DNA from: an uncultured Dehalococcoidia bacterium
GTDB lineage: Bacteria > Chloroflexota > Dehalococcoidia > Lucifugimonadales > UBA3495
Direction: 5' to 3'
Length of the DNA: 64,000 nt
NCBI GenBank assembly: GCA_951812535.1
Contig: CATOSK010000003.1
Span: forward strand, 345,001 to 409,000
The notes under the pieces were generated by a model. That model worked only from the letters and a program-made list of their open reading frames with translations, was not told the DNA's origin and made no database searches. Below, piece by piece: positions 52,848 to 61,662 of this stretch. A program made the position numbers and the translations under genes. Numbering within the stretch: position 1 is the stretch's first letter; each line of letters starts with the position of its first letter.

Positions 52848-53942
52848 TCAGTGGCTTGCCGCTGACCGGCGGAGGAGGGCCCGTACCAGCAGGCCAGCGA
52901 TTACCAGCCCCATCGTCCCAGAGACGCCAAGGAGGACAAAGGCCGCGATGTCTCCCAGGAACTCCAGCCCCTCCGAAGTGCTGGCCACCTGTTCCAGGGC
53001 CACGGCGGCGCAACCGCTCAGCACGGTGATGCCGTAGAGAATACGTATCCGTCCCGGGTCCACGAAGCGGGTGGCCGTTGCCCCGATCTGGGAGCCGGCC
53101 GAGGCGGCGGCCAGGATGATGATGGCCATCAGCGGATCAACCTGGTCGCCCACGGCGTAGACGAATGTCCCGAAGGAGCCGGTGATGATCACCTGGAAGA
53201 GGTCTGTGCCAATGGCCACCGTGGTGGGGATGCCGACCACAAAAACCAGGACTGGCATGAGGATGAACCCGCCTCCGGCACCCAACAGTCCGGCGAAGAA
53301 TCCGATGCCAACTCCCACCAGGAAGGGCACGAAAACCGAGATGCGTTCGATGCCGGAAACGGGAAGGGCGATGTAGGTGGACCGGACGCCCAGCCCAGGC
53401 AGCCAGATGGAGTGAGGCGGAATCCGCATGGCCTGTACCCGGCGGGTCAACTGCGCGGTGGAAACGTTTTCCCCGGAGGGAGCGGCGGAGCCGGCGCGCC
53501 GGCGGGTCTTGATGTAGTCATAGATCAGGAAGGCCCCCAGGAGAAACAACACGGTTACGTAGACGTAGCGGATGACTGGGCCGGCCAGTCCGGCGGCTTC
53601 CAGGGTGCTGTTCAGGCGTTCGGCGAAGAACACGGCGGGAACCGTCCCGCAGACCATGATGATACCGAGCTTGAAATCGACGTTGCCCAGCCCGCGGTGC
53701 TTGAGCATGTTGATAATCGAGGAACCCATTATCAGGGTGAGGCCGGTCCCCACGGCGAAGATGGGCGGGACTCCGAAGACCAGCAATCCCCCGGTGATCA
53801 GGAACCCGCCGCCGACACCGAAGAAGCCGCCAAGGGTCCCCACGATTAGGCCGAGGAGCAGGAGCAGGACCGGGTTGACCACCACGTCGGCGTTGGGGAA
53901 AAGCATCCGGGAGCTAGTGGCCTCCGCGGGCAGCGGAATCAT
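52848..53942 (-). CDS. TauE/SafE family anion exporter 2
   Basis: 364 residues with eight probable membrane helices. Repeat motifs are LGGFFGVGGGFLITGGLLVFGVPPIFAVGT and FFAGLLGAGGGFILMPVLVFVVGIPTTVAIGT. The loop between halves is longer (about residues 145-200) than in the exporter at 50110-50946. It overlaps by 29 bases a small upstream membrane-protein frame. It likely exports sulfite or sulfonate; substrate unproved. Confidence 0.92.
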   Translation of the reverse strand: MIPLPAEATSSRMLFPNADVVVNPVLLLLLGLIVGTLGGFFGVGGGFLITGGLLVFGVPPIFAVGTGLTLIMGSSIINMLKHRGLGNVDFKLGIIMVCGTVPAVFFAERLNSTLEAAGLAGPVIRYVYVTVLFLLGAFLIYDYIKTRRRAGSAAPSGENVSTAQLTRRVQAMRIPPHSIWLPGLGVRSTYIALPVSGIERISVFVPFLVGVGIGFFAGLLGAGGGFILMPVLVFVVGIPTTVAIGTDLFQVIITGSFGTFVYAVGDQVDPLMAIIILAAASAGSQIGATATRFVDPGRIRILYGITVLSGCAAVALEQVASTSEGLEFLGDIAAFVLLGVSGTMGLVIAGLLVRALLRRSAASH

Positions 53943-54117
53943 TGCTTCCCTTCCGTGAGCCGCCCGAAAAAACCAGGGATATGCCCCGGAGAACGATTTC
54001 CCAGAACCCGTACAGGACGAGGCCGGTCACGGCGATGACCGCCATCACGAGGAGGGCCCAGAGGATGGGGGACTGGGAGCTGAAGGTCGTCAAGAAACCG
54101 GCCAGGGACTCGTGCAT
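53914..54117 (-). CDS. Small single-helix membrane protein upstream of TauE
   Basis: 67 residues from ATG at 54117 (another ATG at 54135). One membrane helix (ILWALLVMAVIAVTGLVLYGFWEIVL) is followed by a basic Ser/Gly-rich tail. The end overlaps the TauE start by 29 bases, suggesting coupled translation. No family is recognised, and no strong ribosome-binding site is present. It may be a partner of the exporter. Confidence 0.5.
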   Translation of the reverse strand: MHESLAGFLTTFSSQSPILWALLVMAVIAVTGLVLYGFWEIVLRGISLVFSGGSRKGSNDSAARGGH

Positions 54118-54190
54118 CGGTGAAGTATAACCCATCGAGGCTGGGGGTTCGGACGTGACCGGGCGCGTTGGGGGATTCATCCGCCGGACC

Positions 54191-54224
54191 GACGCACCTG
54201 GACGCACCTGGACGCACCTGGACG
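54191..54224 (+). repeat. Tandem 10-base repeat
   Basis: GACGCACCTG is repeated exactly three times (54191-54220), then GACG. The unit length equals that of the decamer blocks elsewhere, although the sequence differs. Confidence 0.75.
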
Positions 54225-54307
54225 TTGTTCTGCCTTGATGGGCTGCCATCCCGACAAGCCCAGGGGGCCGGACGATTCACGAAAACCCGTCATGAGCTGG
54301 CGGGTTT

Positions 54308-54336
54308 TTGACTGGGTTTTGGGGTGAAGGTATACT
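54308..54336 (+). promoter_or_regulatory. glyA promoter
   Basis: TTGACT (54308-54313), 17-base spacer, TATACT (54331-54336). Transcription would start near 54343, about 128 bases upstream of glyA. The 3' arm of a hairpin (AAAACCCG 54282-54289 with CGGGTTTT 54301-54308) touches the -35 box. Confidence 0.8.
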
Positions 54337-54360
54337 GGAACTGCTGTCGTTGATGTTTTC

Positions 54361-54404
54361 CCGGGGTTGTCTTGTGTGTGGAAACCCCGGTTTTTCCAGG
54401 GGTT
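54361..54404 (+). promoter_or_regulatory. Possible glyA leader attenuator
   Basis: CCGGGGTT (54361-54368) pairs with AACCCCGG (54383-54390), and TTTTT follows at once: an intrinsic terminator within the leader. An alternative hairpin pairs AAACCCC (54382-54388) with GGGGTTT (54398-54404), which would remove the terminator's 3' arm. The two structures are mutually exclusive. The signal sensed is unknown; no known riboswitch core is recognised. Confidence 0.5.
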
Positions 54405-54470
54405 TGTCCCTTCCTCTGCCTCCCCCTCTCACCCAAATTCTCGGCCAACTGAATGGGACCCAGGAGTGTT

Positions 54471-55715
54471 ATGTCTTTTTTGAAAAACCAGGACCCGGAC
54501 GTAGCCCGGGCTATTGAGCAAGAGAACGGCCGCCAGCGCGACAGCGTGGTGCTGATCGCGTCGGAGAACTACGCCAGCCGGGCGGTTCTGGAAGCCCAGT
54601 CGGGCGTGATGAACAACAAGTACGCAGAGGGGTATCCCGGGAGGCGCTACTACGGAGGATGTGAGTTCGTCGACGTGGTGGAGCAGCTGGCCATCGACCG
54701 GGTGAAGCAGGTTTTTGGCGCGGAACACGCCAACGTCCAGGCCCACAGCGGCGCCCAGGCCAACATGTCGGTCTACTTCGCCCTGCTGGAGCCGGGTGAT
54801 ACGGTGATGGGGATGCAGCTGGACCAGGGAGGCCACCTGACTCACGGCGCGTCGGTGAACTTCTCGGGCAAGCTGTACAACTTCATCCCCTACGGCGTCG
54901 ACCGGGAAACGGAGCTTATCGACTACGATGAGGTGGAGCGCCTGGCGAAGGATTGCCGGCCCAAGCTGATCGTCGCAGGATGCAGCGCTTATGCCCGGGT
55001 CATCGACTTTCCCCGCTTCCGGGCCATCGCCGACGAGGTGGGGGCGATGCTGATGGTGGACATGGCCCACATTGCGGGGCTGGTTGCCGGCGGGGCCCAC
55101 CCCTCTCCCTTCCCCCACGCCCAGGTGGTTACGTCCACCACCCAGAAGACGCTGAGGGGCCCTCGAGGCGGACTGGTGCTGTGCCAGGAGGACCTGGCCC
55201 GGAAGATAGACTTCGCGGTGTTTCCCTTCATGCAGGGCGGGCCGTTCATGCACGTCATCGCTGCCAAGGCGGTGTGCTTTGGCGAGGCGCTGAGTCCCGA
55301 CTACGCCCGCTACGCCGGGCAGGTTGTGTCCAATGCCCAGACCATGGCCACCGAGCTTTCGGAGGCCGGGTTGAGGCTGGTCTCTGGAGGAACGGACAAC
55401 CACCTGATCCTGGTGGACCTGACCCCGCTGGGGCTGACGGGGCGGGCGGTGGAAGTGGCCCTGGAAAATGTGGGGATCAGCGCCAACAAGAACGCCATTC
55501 CCTTCGACCCCAGGCCGCCGCGGGTAACCAGCGGCCTGCGCCTCGGGACTCCGGCGATAACCAGCCGGGGGTTCAAGGAGTCCGAGTCCCGGCAGGTGGC
55601 GCAATTGATAGTCCGGCTGCTTACGAACATGGAGGATGACGGCGTGAAGCGGGAAGTGGCCGGCGGCGTCAAGGAACTGACGGCAAACTTCCCGGTGCCG
55701 GGGCTGGATTTGTAA
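54471..55715 (+). CDS. glyA: Serine hydroxymethyltransferase
   Basis: 414 residues. Interconverts serine and glycine with tetrahydrofolate. ATG at 54471 is chosen since AGGAG lies 4 bases upstream and the protein then begins [15 protein letters not shown]; an upstream in-frame ATG at 54453 lacks this. The PLP Lys lies in [15 protein letters not shown], with Gln where His is more common. [32 protein letters not shown] is the family's substrate and folate region. Confidence 0.97.
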   Translation: MSFLKNQDPDVARAIEQENGRQRDSVVLIASENYASRAVLEAQSGVMNNKYAEGYPGRRYYGGCEFVDVVEQLAIDRVKQVFGAEHANVQAHSGAQANMSVYFALLEPGDTVMGMQLDQGGHLTHGASVNFSGKLYNFIPYGVDRETELIDYDEVERLAKDCRPKLIVAGCSAYARVIDFPRFRAIADEVGAMLMVDMAHIAGLVAGGAHPSPFPHAQVVTSTTQKTLRGPRGGLVLCQEDLARKIDFAVFPFMQGGPFMHVIAAKAVCFGEALSPDYARYAGQVVSNAQTMATELSEAGLRLVSGGTDNHLILVDLTPLGLTGRAVEVALENVGISANKNAIPFDPRPPRVTSGLRLGTPAITSRGFKESESRQVAQLIVRLLTNMEDDGVKREVAGGVKELTANFPVPGLDL

Positions 55716-55860
55716 GCACGGGTCCCGGAACCCCGGCAATCGACTTCGGGCGCGGATGACTTGTTTAACCGTGCCCGTTGGCGTTTAAGGACGATAGTGA
55801 TCCCCAAGCTTCCCCCGGCGGGGGAACAATGGGCGTGAATGGGAGCGGGTATTAACAGCA

Positions 55861-56997
55861 ATGAGTCTTAAGCGGCACCGCTACCTGCTCCTGGGAACCG
55901 CTGCGGTGATCGCGATCACCGTCGGCGTCCTGTATTTCCTGGGCACAGTGCTCCTGACCCTGGGAATCAGTGCAGTGGCGGCCTACGTCCTGTTGCCGGT
56001 GGCCCGGCTGCTGGAACGGGGAATGCCCTGGCGGAAACGCCGTCCCGGGCTGAGCCGGGGACTGGCAATAGGGATAATCTTCCTGGCCGTTGTGGCAGTT
56101 TTCGTTGGATTGCTGGCGGCAGTGATCCCGCCGACCATTGAGCAGGGACAGCGGTTTATCCGGGACTTCCCCAGCTTCCTTAACTCGGCGCGAGCGACGG
56201 TGGAGGGGTGGCTGACCCAATACGCCGAGCTGGTTCCGGTGGACCTGCGGGACCGGGCGGAGTCAACCCTGGCAGACGCGAGTGGGATCATAGGCCGGGC
56301 AGCATGGAGCGTTGTCTCCCAGGTGCTGTCCATAATCTCCGGGTCCATCGCCTTCATCCTTGGACTGGCGACTGCTCCGGTAGTGATCTTCTACCTGATG
56401 AAGGACTCGGGGAACGTCAAGTCCTCGCTGGCTGCTCCCTTTCCGACTGCCCTGCGCCCTTACCTTCAGGATGTGCTCGACATCGTAGACCGGACCGTCG
56501 GTGGATACATCCGGGGTCAGCTGTTCCTGGGGCTGGTGGTGGGAGCGATCGTCACAGTGGGACTGCTGCTGCTGGGGGTGCCCTTCCCTTTCATGCTGGG
56601 CATCGTGGCCGGCCTGACGGAATTGGTTCCCATCATCGGGCCGTGGATCGGTGGGGCTGCCGGGGTCCTGGTAACCCTGGCGACAGCGCCGGAAAAGGTC
56701 CCCTACGTCATACTGCTGTACCTGGCGATACAATTGCTGGAGAACACCCTCCTGGTACCCCGCATACAGGGGGAGTCTCTGAAGCTGCATCCAGTGATGA
56801 TCATCCTGGTGATCATCGTTGCCAGCAACTACTTCGGGTTCTGGGGAGTCATCCTGGGGCCCCCGCTGGCCGCAATGGGAAAGGAAATCGGGGTCTACTT
56901 CGTCCAGCAATGGAGCCAGGCGCCGCAGGCTGTTGATGTGGAGGATGGGGATGCCGGGGAGGACGCGGAAGACAGAGAGGTGGTTGGGGAAACGTAG
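55861..56997 (+). CDS. AI-2E family transporter (PerM-like)
   Basis: 378 residues with about eight membrane helices. N-terminal helices lie near residues 11-45 and 65-85. An amphipathic region follows (about 90-140). The conserved C-terminal half has GGYIRGQLFLGLVVGAIVTVGLLLLGVPFPFMLGI, LVPIIGPWIGG and PVMIILVIIVASNYFGFWGVILGPPLAA. Some relatives export autoinducer-2; others act in Na+/H+ exchange. The role here is unknown. A hydrophilic Asp/Glu-rich tail of about 25 residues ends the protein. Confidence 0.9.
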   Translation: MSLKRHRYLLLGTAAVIAITVGVLYFLGTVLLTLGISAVAAYVLLPVARLLERGMPWRKRRPGLSRGLAIGIIFLAVVAVFVGLLAAVIPPTIEQGQRFIRDFPSFLNSARATVEGWLTQYAELVPVDLRDRAESTLADASGIIGRAAWSVVSQVLSIISGSIAFILGLATAPVVIFYLMKDSGNVKSSLAAPFPTALRPYLQDVLDIVDRTVGGYIRGQLFLGLVVGAIVTVGLLLLGVPFPFMLGIVAGLTELVPIIGPWIGGAAGVLVTLATAPEKVPYVILLYLAIQLLENTLLVPRIQGESLKLHPVMIILVIIVASNYFGFWGVILGPPLAAMGKEIGVYFVQQWSQAPQAVDVEDGDAGEDAEDREVVGET

Positions 56998-57049
56998 GGA
57001 TGCCTTGGGGACCGCAGCCCGTTTACACTGAAACGCCGCACGGCCCGTG

Positions 57050-57078
57050 TTGAGCCGCCTTGGTGCCGATGATATAAT
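57050..57078 (+). promoter_or_regulatory. Promoter of rpsF-ssb-rpsR operon
   Basis: TTGAGC (57050-57055), 17-base spacer, TATAAT (57073-57078). The leader to rpsF is short (about 25 bases). Confidence 0.8.
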
Positions 57079-57111
57079 CTGCGCCAGTGTCAAACTGTAG
57101 AGGAGTCCTTT

Positions 57112-57825
57112 TTGCGTAACTACGAACTGGTAGCCATCCTTAGCCCCATGCTGAACCAGGACCAGGCCACGGAGGCGTGGGGGCAGATCAAGGATTTTAT
57201 AACCAACCGGGATGCTGAGATTACCCGGGAACAGGCTTGGGGAACTCGACGGCTGGCGTATCCCATCCGCAAGGGTTCGTACAACTTTCTCGAGGGCAGC
57301 TATTATCTGACCCAGTTCGCGACCGAGCGTCCCTTCAACATCGAGTTGGAGACTTTTCTTAGGCTGGACGAGCGGGTGCTGCGGTCGCTGGTGACATTGA
57401 CCGATCCGAATCTGCCATTGGCCCAGCCTGGAATGGCTGCAGCCCGCGCCGCCGCCGCCCAGCAAGCCCAGGCCGCCGCCGCTCAGCAAGCTCCCGCGGA
57501 AGGGACTGCGCCCGCCGAAGGAGAGGCTGCTGTTGCTCCGGCTGGCGAAGTTCCCGATGCAAGTACCGCCGAACCTTCGGCAGAAGCTGCCGCAGAGCCT
57601 GCGGCCGAGGTCGCCCCTGAAGCGGAAACCAGCGCGGAGGAATCCGCCGACGCTGAAGCTGTACCCTCCGCAGAGGACGCTCCCGCGACAGAAGCCAGCG
57701 CACCCGAAGCACCGGCCGCCGAATCGCCACCCGTTGCTGAAGACTCTCCCGCTCCCGGGGAGGCTCCCACTGAAGCCGCGTCCGAACCAGAAGCCGAACC
57801 GGCCCCGCCCGAATCTGCCGAATAG
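57112..57825 (+). CDS. rpsF: 30S ribosomal protein S6 with long acidic tail
   Basis: 237 residues from TTG at 57112 after AGAGGAG. The first 100 or so residues are a normal S6: NYELVAILSPML, REQAWGTRRLAYPIRKGSYNFLEGSYYLTQF and ERPFNIELETFLRLDERVLRSLV. The remaining 130-odd residues are rich in Ala, Pro and Glu with no Lys or Arg after about residue 115, and likely disordered. Typical S6 is about 95-110 residues. It heads the rpsF-ssb-rpsR operon, the usual bacterial order. Confidence 0.95.
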   Translation: MRNYELVAILSPMLNQDQATEAWGQIKDFITNRDAEITREQAWGTRRLAYPIRKGSYNFLEGSYYLTQFATERPFNIELETFLRLDERVLRSLVTLTDPNLPLAQPGMAAARAAAAQQAQAAAAQQAPAEGTAPAEGEAAVAPAGEVPDASTAEPSAEAAAEPAAEVAPEAETSAEESADAEAVPSAEDAPATEASAPEAPAAESPPVAEDSPAPGEAPTEAASEPEAEPAPPESAE

Positions 57826-57834
57826 AGGATCGGG

Positions 57835-58386
57835 ATGAACAAGGTCATTGTTATCGGTAACTTGGGGCGCGACCCTGAGATGCGATATACCCCCAATGGG
57901 GCTATGGTTACTTCGTTCAGCGTGGCCTCCAGCCGTCGGTACACAACCAACGGCGAGCAGCGGGAGGAAACGGAGTGGTTTAACTGCAGCGCTTGGGGGA
58001 GGCTGGCCGAGACTTGCAACAGCTACCTGACCAAGGGACAGCAGGTCTACGTTGAAGGTCGCCTGAGAAGCCGCAGCTACCAGGGCAATGACGGTCAAAC
58101 GCGTTTCTCCCTAGACTTGTTTGTGACTGAGATGCAAATGCTGGGCGCCCGCCAGGGCGGCGGGTACGACCAGGCTCCTTATGGAGATGACCAGGTACAA
58201 GGCTACGGAGGCGCTCCCACTGGCGGCGGCCAGGGTTACAGTAGTAACCAGGGTCCCGCCCGCGATTCCTACGGGGGCAACCCGGGCCAGGGATACGGTG
58301 GCGGCCAGGGGGCCGGATATGGCAGCGGTCAGGGAACACCCTTCGGCGGCGGTCCGCCCGATGACGTTGACGACCTGCCGTTCTAG
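57835..58386 (+). CDS. ssb: Single-stranded DNA-binding protein
   Basis: 183 residues, ATG at 57835. The OB-fold covers residues 1-105 (MNKVIVIGNLGRDPEMRYTPNG, FNCSAWGRLAE, GQQVYVEGRLRSRSY). A Gly/Gln/Tyr-rich linker follows, and the acidic tip DDVDDLPF mediates contact with replication and repair proteins. It is cotranscribed with the S6 and S18 genes, 9 bases after S6. Confidence 0.97.
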   Translation: MNKVIVIGNLGRDPEMRYTPNGAMVTSFSVASSRRYTTNGEQREETEWFNCSAWGRLAETCNSYLTKGQQVYVEGRLRSRSYQGNDGQTRFSLDLFVTEMQMLGARQGGGYDQAPYGDDQVQGYGGAPTGGGQGYSSNQGPARDSYGGNPGQGYGGGQGAGYGSGQGTPFGGGPPDDVDDLPF

Positions 58387-58419
58387 TCCATCGAATTATT
58401 GGGGAGGAACATCCCGCTT

Positions 58420-58944
58420 ATGACCACGACACAACAGCCTTCACCCGCGGCGCCCGAGCCGGGCGCGGCGACGCAAGCTCCCGCTCCCGCAGCGCCCCAG
58501 ACCGGAACGGCTCCGGTTGGAACACCACCGGCAGGCGCTCCGCCGGCGGGCGCACCTCAAACGGGGCCAGGTCCTCGTCCGGGGGGTCCGGGTGGCGGGC
58601 CGAGGCCGGGGTTCCGTCCCGGCGGAGGCTTTCGTCCCGGTGGCGGACCCCGTCCGGGTGGTGGGCCGAGGCAGGGCGGAAGGCCCCGGGGACGGTATGG
58701 CCCGCGCCGGCGGGTATGTTCCTTCTGTGTGGAGCACACCAAGCACATTGACTACAAGGACGTTGACCGGCTGCGAAGGTTCGTGTCCGACCGGGCCAAA
58801 ATCGAACCCACCCGCAAGACGGGAGTATGCGCCAAGCACCAACGTATGCTGAGGTCCGCAATCAAGAGGGCCCGTCACCTTGCCCTGTTGCCCTTCGCGC
58901 CTAATCCGTCAATCATCTCCATGGGCTTGGGCTACCGCCGCTAG
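58420..58944 (+). CDS. rpsR: 30S ribosomal protein S18 with long N-terminal extension
   Basis: 174 residues, ATG at 58420 after GGGGAGGA. The last 75 or so residues are S18 ([48 protein letters not shown]). The first 95 or so form a low-complexity extension: first Ala/Pro/Thr-rich, then Gly/Pro/Arg-rich and strongly basic. Common S18 proteins are 70-100 residues. The Cys pattern CSFC plus GVCAKH matches zinc-binding S18 types. It closes the rpsF-ssb-rpsR operon. Confidence 0.94.
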   Translation: MTTTQQPSPAAPEPGAATQAPAPAAPQTGTAPVGTPPAGAPPAGAPQTGPGPRPGGPGGGPRPGFRPGGGFRPGGGPRPGGGPRQGGRPRGRYGPRRRVCSFCVEHTKHIDYKDVDRLRRFVSDRAKIEPTRKTGVCAKHQRMLRSAIKRARHLALLPFAPNPSIISMGLGYRR

Positions 58945-59065
58945 CCGGCGGGGTTCCTCCAGGATTGTTCCCAACCCGCTCTTTGCTGCCCTGTACAAGG
59001 GGGCGGTTTCTCTGGCGGGGTAATCCACCCGGCATTTTCCAATATCCGGCGAGGTTTGTTTGGTT

Positions 59066-60298
59066 ATGGCTCTCCCTTGGCGAAGGCGGGCAACTGCGAC
59101 GGAAGAGGAGCCGCTCTCCCGGCGGCGATCCCGCCGCCGCCAGCGGGAATCGGAGCGCGAATCGCGCCGTGAAACCGCCGAACAGGCCCGCCGCCAGACC
59201 GAGCGGGCCCAGCAGGAACGACGGCGGCAGCGTCTCGCCATAACCGTCGGTTCAGTGCTCATCCTGGCGGTTATGGCCATAGTTGGAGTCGGGGTTTACC
59301 TGGAATTCTGGCTTCCTCCCCGGGTCACCGCCGGTGAAATCCGGGGGGTCAAGTTCACCATGGGAGACCTGGTGGACCGCATCCGAGTGCTGCAAGGAAT
59401 TCGCCGGTACGAGGGCGGGTTCGTCGACCTGAGCGTCGTCCCCTTTGAGTATCTCCAAGACATGCTCAACTCTGAAATCATACGCCAGGCTGCCCCGGGA
59501 TTGGGGATAACAATCACCGACGATGACTTGGACGAAGCCCTCAGGGAGCAATTTTATCCGAACCCTCCTGAAGGCCAGGAGGCCGATCCCGGGCAGCTCG
59601 ACCGCGAGTTCGACAACAACTACACTGGTTTCCTGACCCAAGTGAGGCTTACCGACGACGAGTACCGCGACCTGCTGGAGGAGCAACTCCTGGGCCGCGA
59701 CCTGACGCTCATGTTTGCCTCCACCATTCCCGCAACCGCGGAGCAGGTGGAAGTGGAGTGGATCCGGATTGACCTGCAGGACAATACTCTGGACCCGAGG
59801 GCAGTGCGGGAACGCCTGGACGAGGAGGAGTTTGCCGACGTGGCGGCAGAGGTGCATAGCTCATCGGGCTTTTCACTCCCGGACGGCTACGTCGGATGGG
59901 TGCCGCGCGGGGCCTTCCCAGATCTGGATGAAACGATTTTCGGCACTGCTGAACCGGCGGAAGGAGAGGCATCCGCCGATGGTGCGAAGATTGAACCCCT
60001 GCCGGTGGGCGAGATCAGCGAGTCCGTCTTCCTGAGAGAAGGAGTTTACATCATCCGCAAGATTTCCGGTCCTGAAGAGCGGAACCTAGAGCCGCTGATG
60101 CACGCCAAGCTGGCCCGGGAGCTGGTGCAGGAATGGCGGGATGAGCAGCTTTCCCGGGGTTCCAAGGAAGGTTGGCTGAAGATCAACTTCGACAGCGAAC
60201 GGTACGCGTGGGTGGCAGACCAGGTCCGCGTGACCGCCCCCAGGGTTGACGAGCCGGCCCGTCCCGACCAGGGCGGGTTCCCGCTGGGAGGGCAGTAA
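59066..60298 (+). CDS. Membrane-anchored parvulin-like peptidyl-prolyl isomerase (SurA/PrsA type)
   Basis: 410 residues; ATG at 59066 (a TTG two codons earlier is closer to GAGG). An Arg-rich cytoplasmic N-terminus of about 55 residues with many RR and RE pairs precedes one membrane helix (LAITVGSVLILAVMAIVGVGVYL). The external part has an N-terminal SurA-like helical region (FEYLQDMLNSEIIRQAAPGLGITITDDDLDEAL). A parvulin domain follows, from about residue 210 to 340 (FADVAAEVHSSSGFSLPDGYVGWVPRGAFPDLDETIF, LPVGEISESVF). It probably assists folding of exported proteins. Confidence 0.87.
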   Translation: MALPWRRRATATEEEPLSRRRSRRRQRESERESRRETAEQARRQTERAQQERRRQRLAITVGSVLILAVMAIVGVGVYLEFWLPPRVTAGEIRGVKFTMGDLVDRIRVLQGIRRYEGGFVDLSVVPFEYLQDMLNSEIIRQAAPGLGITITDDDLDEALREQFYPNPPEGQEADPGQLDREFDNNYTGFLTQVRLTDDEYRDLLEEQLLGRDLTLMFASTIPATAEQVEVEWIRIDLQDNTLDPRAVRERLDEEEFADVAAEVHSSSGFSLPDGYVGWVPRGAFPDLDETIFGTAEPAEGEASADGAKIEPLPVGEISESVFLREGVYIIRKISGPEERNLEPLMHAKLARELVQEWRDEQLSRGSKEGWLKINFDSERYAWVADQVRVTAPRVDEPARPDQGGFPLGGQ

Positions 60299-60307
60299 CC
60301 CGCCCGC

Positions 60308-61618
60308 ATGAGCCAGGCCAGGAAGATAAACGTTGGCCTCATGGGCCTCGGGGTCGTGGGGGGTGGTGTGGCCTCCGTCCTGCTGGACACGGACCAGCAG
60401 GTGTCCGCCCAGGTGGGAATGCCGGTGACTCTAAAGAAGGTCTTGGTCCGGGACTCGTCACGGCAGCGGGACACATCCGTTCCCGTGGAAATGCTGACGA
60501 CCGACCCGGAAGACCTGCTGGGCGATCCAGATATCGACATGGTGGTCGAGGTGATGGGCGGGATAGACCCCGCGGCCCGTTACCTGTCCAGGGCCCTGGC
60601 TTCCGGGAAACACGTGGTCACCGCCAACAAGGAAGTGATGGCCAAGCACGGGCCGGAGCTTTTCAAGGCTGCCCGCCAAGGAGGAGCCAACCTCTTGTTC
60701 GAGGCCAGCGCCGGTGGGGGCATACCCATCATCGGCAGCTTGATGGGGCAGCTCCTAGCCAACGAAATCCGGTCCATCCGCAGCATCATCAACGGGACCA
60801 CCAACTATATCCTCACTCGCATGGCCTACCAGGGCGCCCAGTTTTCTAATGCGCTGGCCGAGGCCCAGGAGCAGGGATACGCCGAGGCCGACCCGACCAA
60901 CGACGTGGAAGGGTATGACGCCGTCTACAAGATCTCTATCCTGGCATCGCTGGCTTTTCACCAGCGGGTCCCGCCGGAAGACGTTTACCGGGAGGGTATT
61001 TCCAGGCTGGAACCCCAGGACTTCCGGTACGCGCGGGAGTTGGGATACGCCATCAAGTCCCTGGCAATCGCCACGCTGGACCCTGAGGGAGTCGGCGCCC
61101 GCGTGTACCCGGTGTTGATACCCGTCGATCACATGCTGGGCAAGGTGGACGGGGTGTATAATGCTGTGGAAGTCACGGGAAGCCTATGCGGACAGGTTCT
61201 CCTTCATGGTATGGGTGCCGGCAGGGGCCCGACCACCAGTGCGGTGGTGGGGGACTTGATTGATATCGGCAGGCGCATCCAGGCCAAGGAACCCCCGGCG
61301 GACGCGGGTTTTTCCGGGTCCTCGGGCCGCAAGCCCCTTCCGGTCAGGTCCATGGACGATCTTCACACCCGGTATTACATTCGCCTCAACGTCACTGATC
61401 AAGCCGGGGTGCTGGCCCAGATTTCCCGAATCCTGGGCGACTTGGGCATCAGCATCGCCTCGGTGCTCCAGAAGGACACCTTTCCCCAGGACCAGACCGC
61501 GGAATTGGTCATAACCACCCACCCGTCCCGGGAGGCATCGGTCCAAGAAGCGTTGCGGCTGGTGGGGAGCTTGGGCGTGGTTAACCGGGTAAGCAATATG
61601 CTGAGGATAGAGGAGTAG
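60308..61618 (+). CDS. hom: Homoserine dehydrogenase
   Basis: 436 residues, ATG at 60308, 9 bases after the previous stop. The NAD(P) motif is VGLMGLGVVGGGVASVL. The catalytic domain shows TANKEVMAKHGPEL, FEASAGGGIPII and IINGTTNYILTRM, with the Lys and Glu/Asp residues of the family. The C-terminal ACT domain (about residues 350-430: YYIRLNVTDQAGVLAQISRILGDLGISIASV) provides feedback control by threonine. It lies 44 bases before thrC and makes homoserine for it. Confidence 0.97.
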   Translation: MSQARKINVGLMGLGVVGGGVASVLLDTDQQVSAQVGMPVTLKKVLVRDSSRQRDTSVPVEMLTTDPEDLLGDPDIDMVVEVMGGIDPAARYLSRALASGKHVVTANKEVMAKHGPELFKAARQGGANLLFEASAGGGIPIIGSLMGQLLANEIRSIRSIINGTTNYILTRMAYQGAQFSNALAEAQEQGYAEADPTNDVEGYDAVYKISILASLAFHQRVPPEDVYREGISRLEPQDFRYARELGYAIKSLAIATLDPEGVGARVYPVLIPVDHMLGKVDGVYNAVEVTGSLCGQVLLHGMGAGRGPTTSAVVGDLIDIGRRIQAKEPPADAGFSGSSGRKPLPVRSMDDLHTRYYIRLNVTDQAGVLAQISRILGDLGISIASVLQKDTFPQDQTAELVITTHPSREASVQEALRLVGSLGVVNRVSNMLRIEE

Positions 61619-61662
61619 CCCAGGCGCGGCGGCAAGGTCAGAAGGCGGCCGCGCAACGATTT

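Larger units (their letters stand above)
54118..54470. other. Divergent intergenic region with tandem repeat and glyA leader
   Basis: About 350 bases. From left to right it contains a three-unit tandem repeat (54191-54224), a hairpin (54282-54308), the glyA promoter (54308-54336), a terminator-like hairpin (54361-54395) and the glyA ribosome-binding site. Confidence 0.6.

Noticed and set aside
54191-54224. Possible CRISPR array
   Set aside because: Units are only 10 bases and directly adjacent, with no spacers; no cas genes are in the window.
56263-58098. Minus-strand open frame of about 611 codons across the AI-2E, rpsF and ssb genes
   Set aside because: It opposes three well-supported genes and their operon promoter; its repetitive Gly/Phe/Arg stretch is the reverse of the S6 tail.
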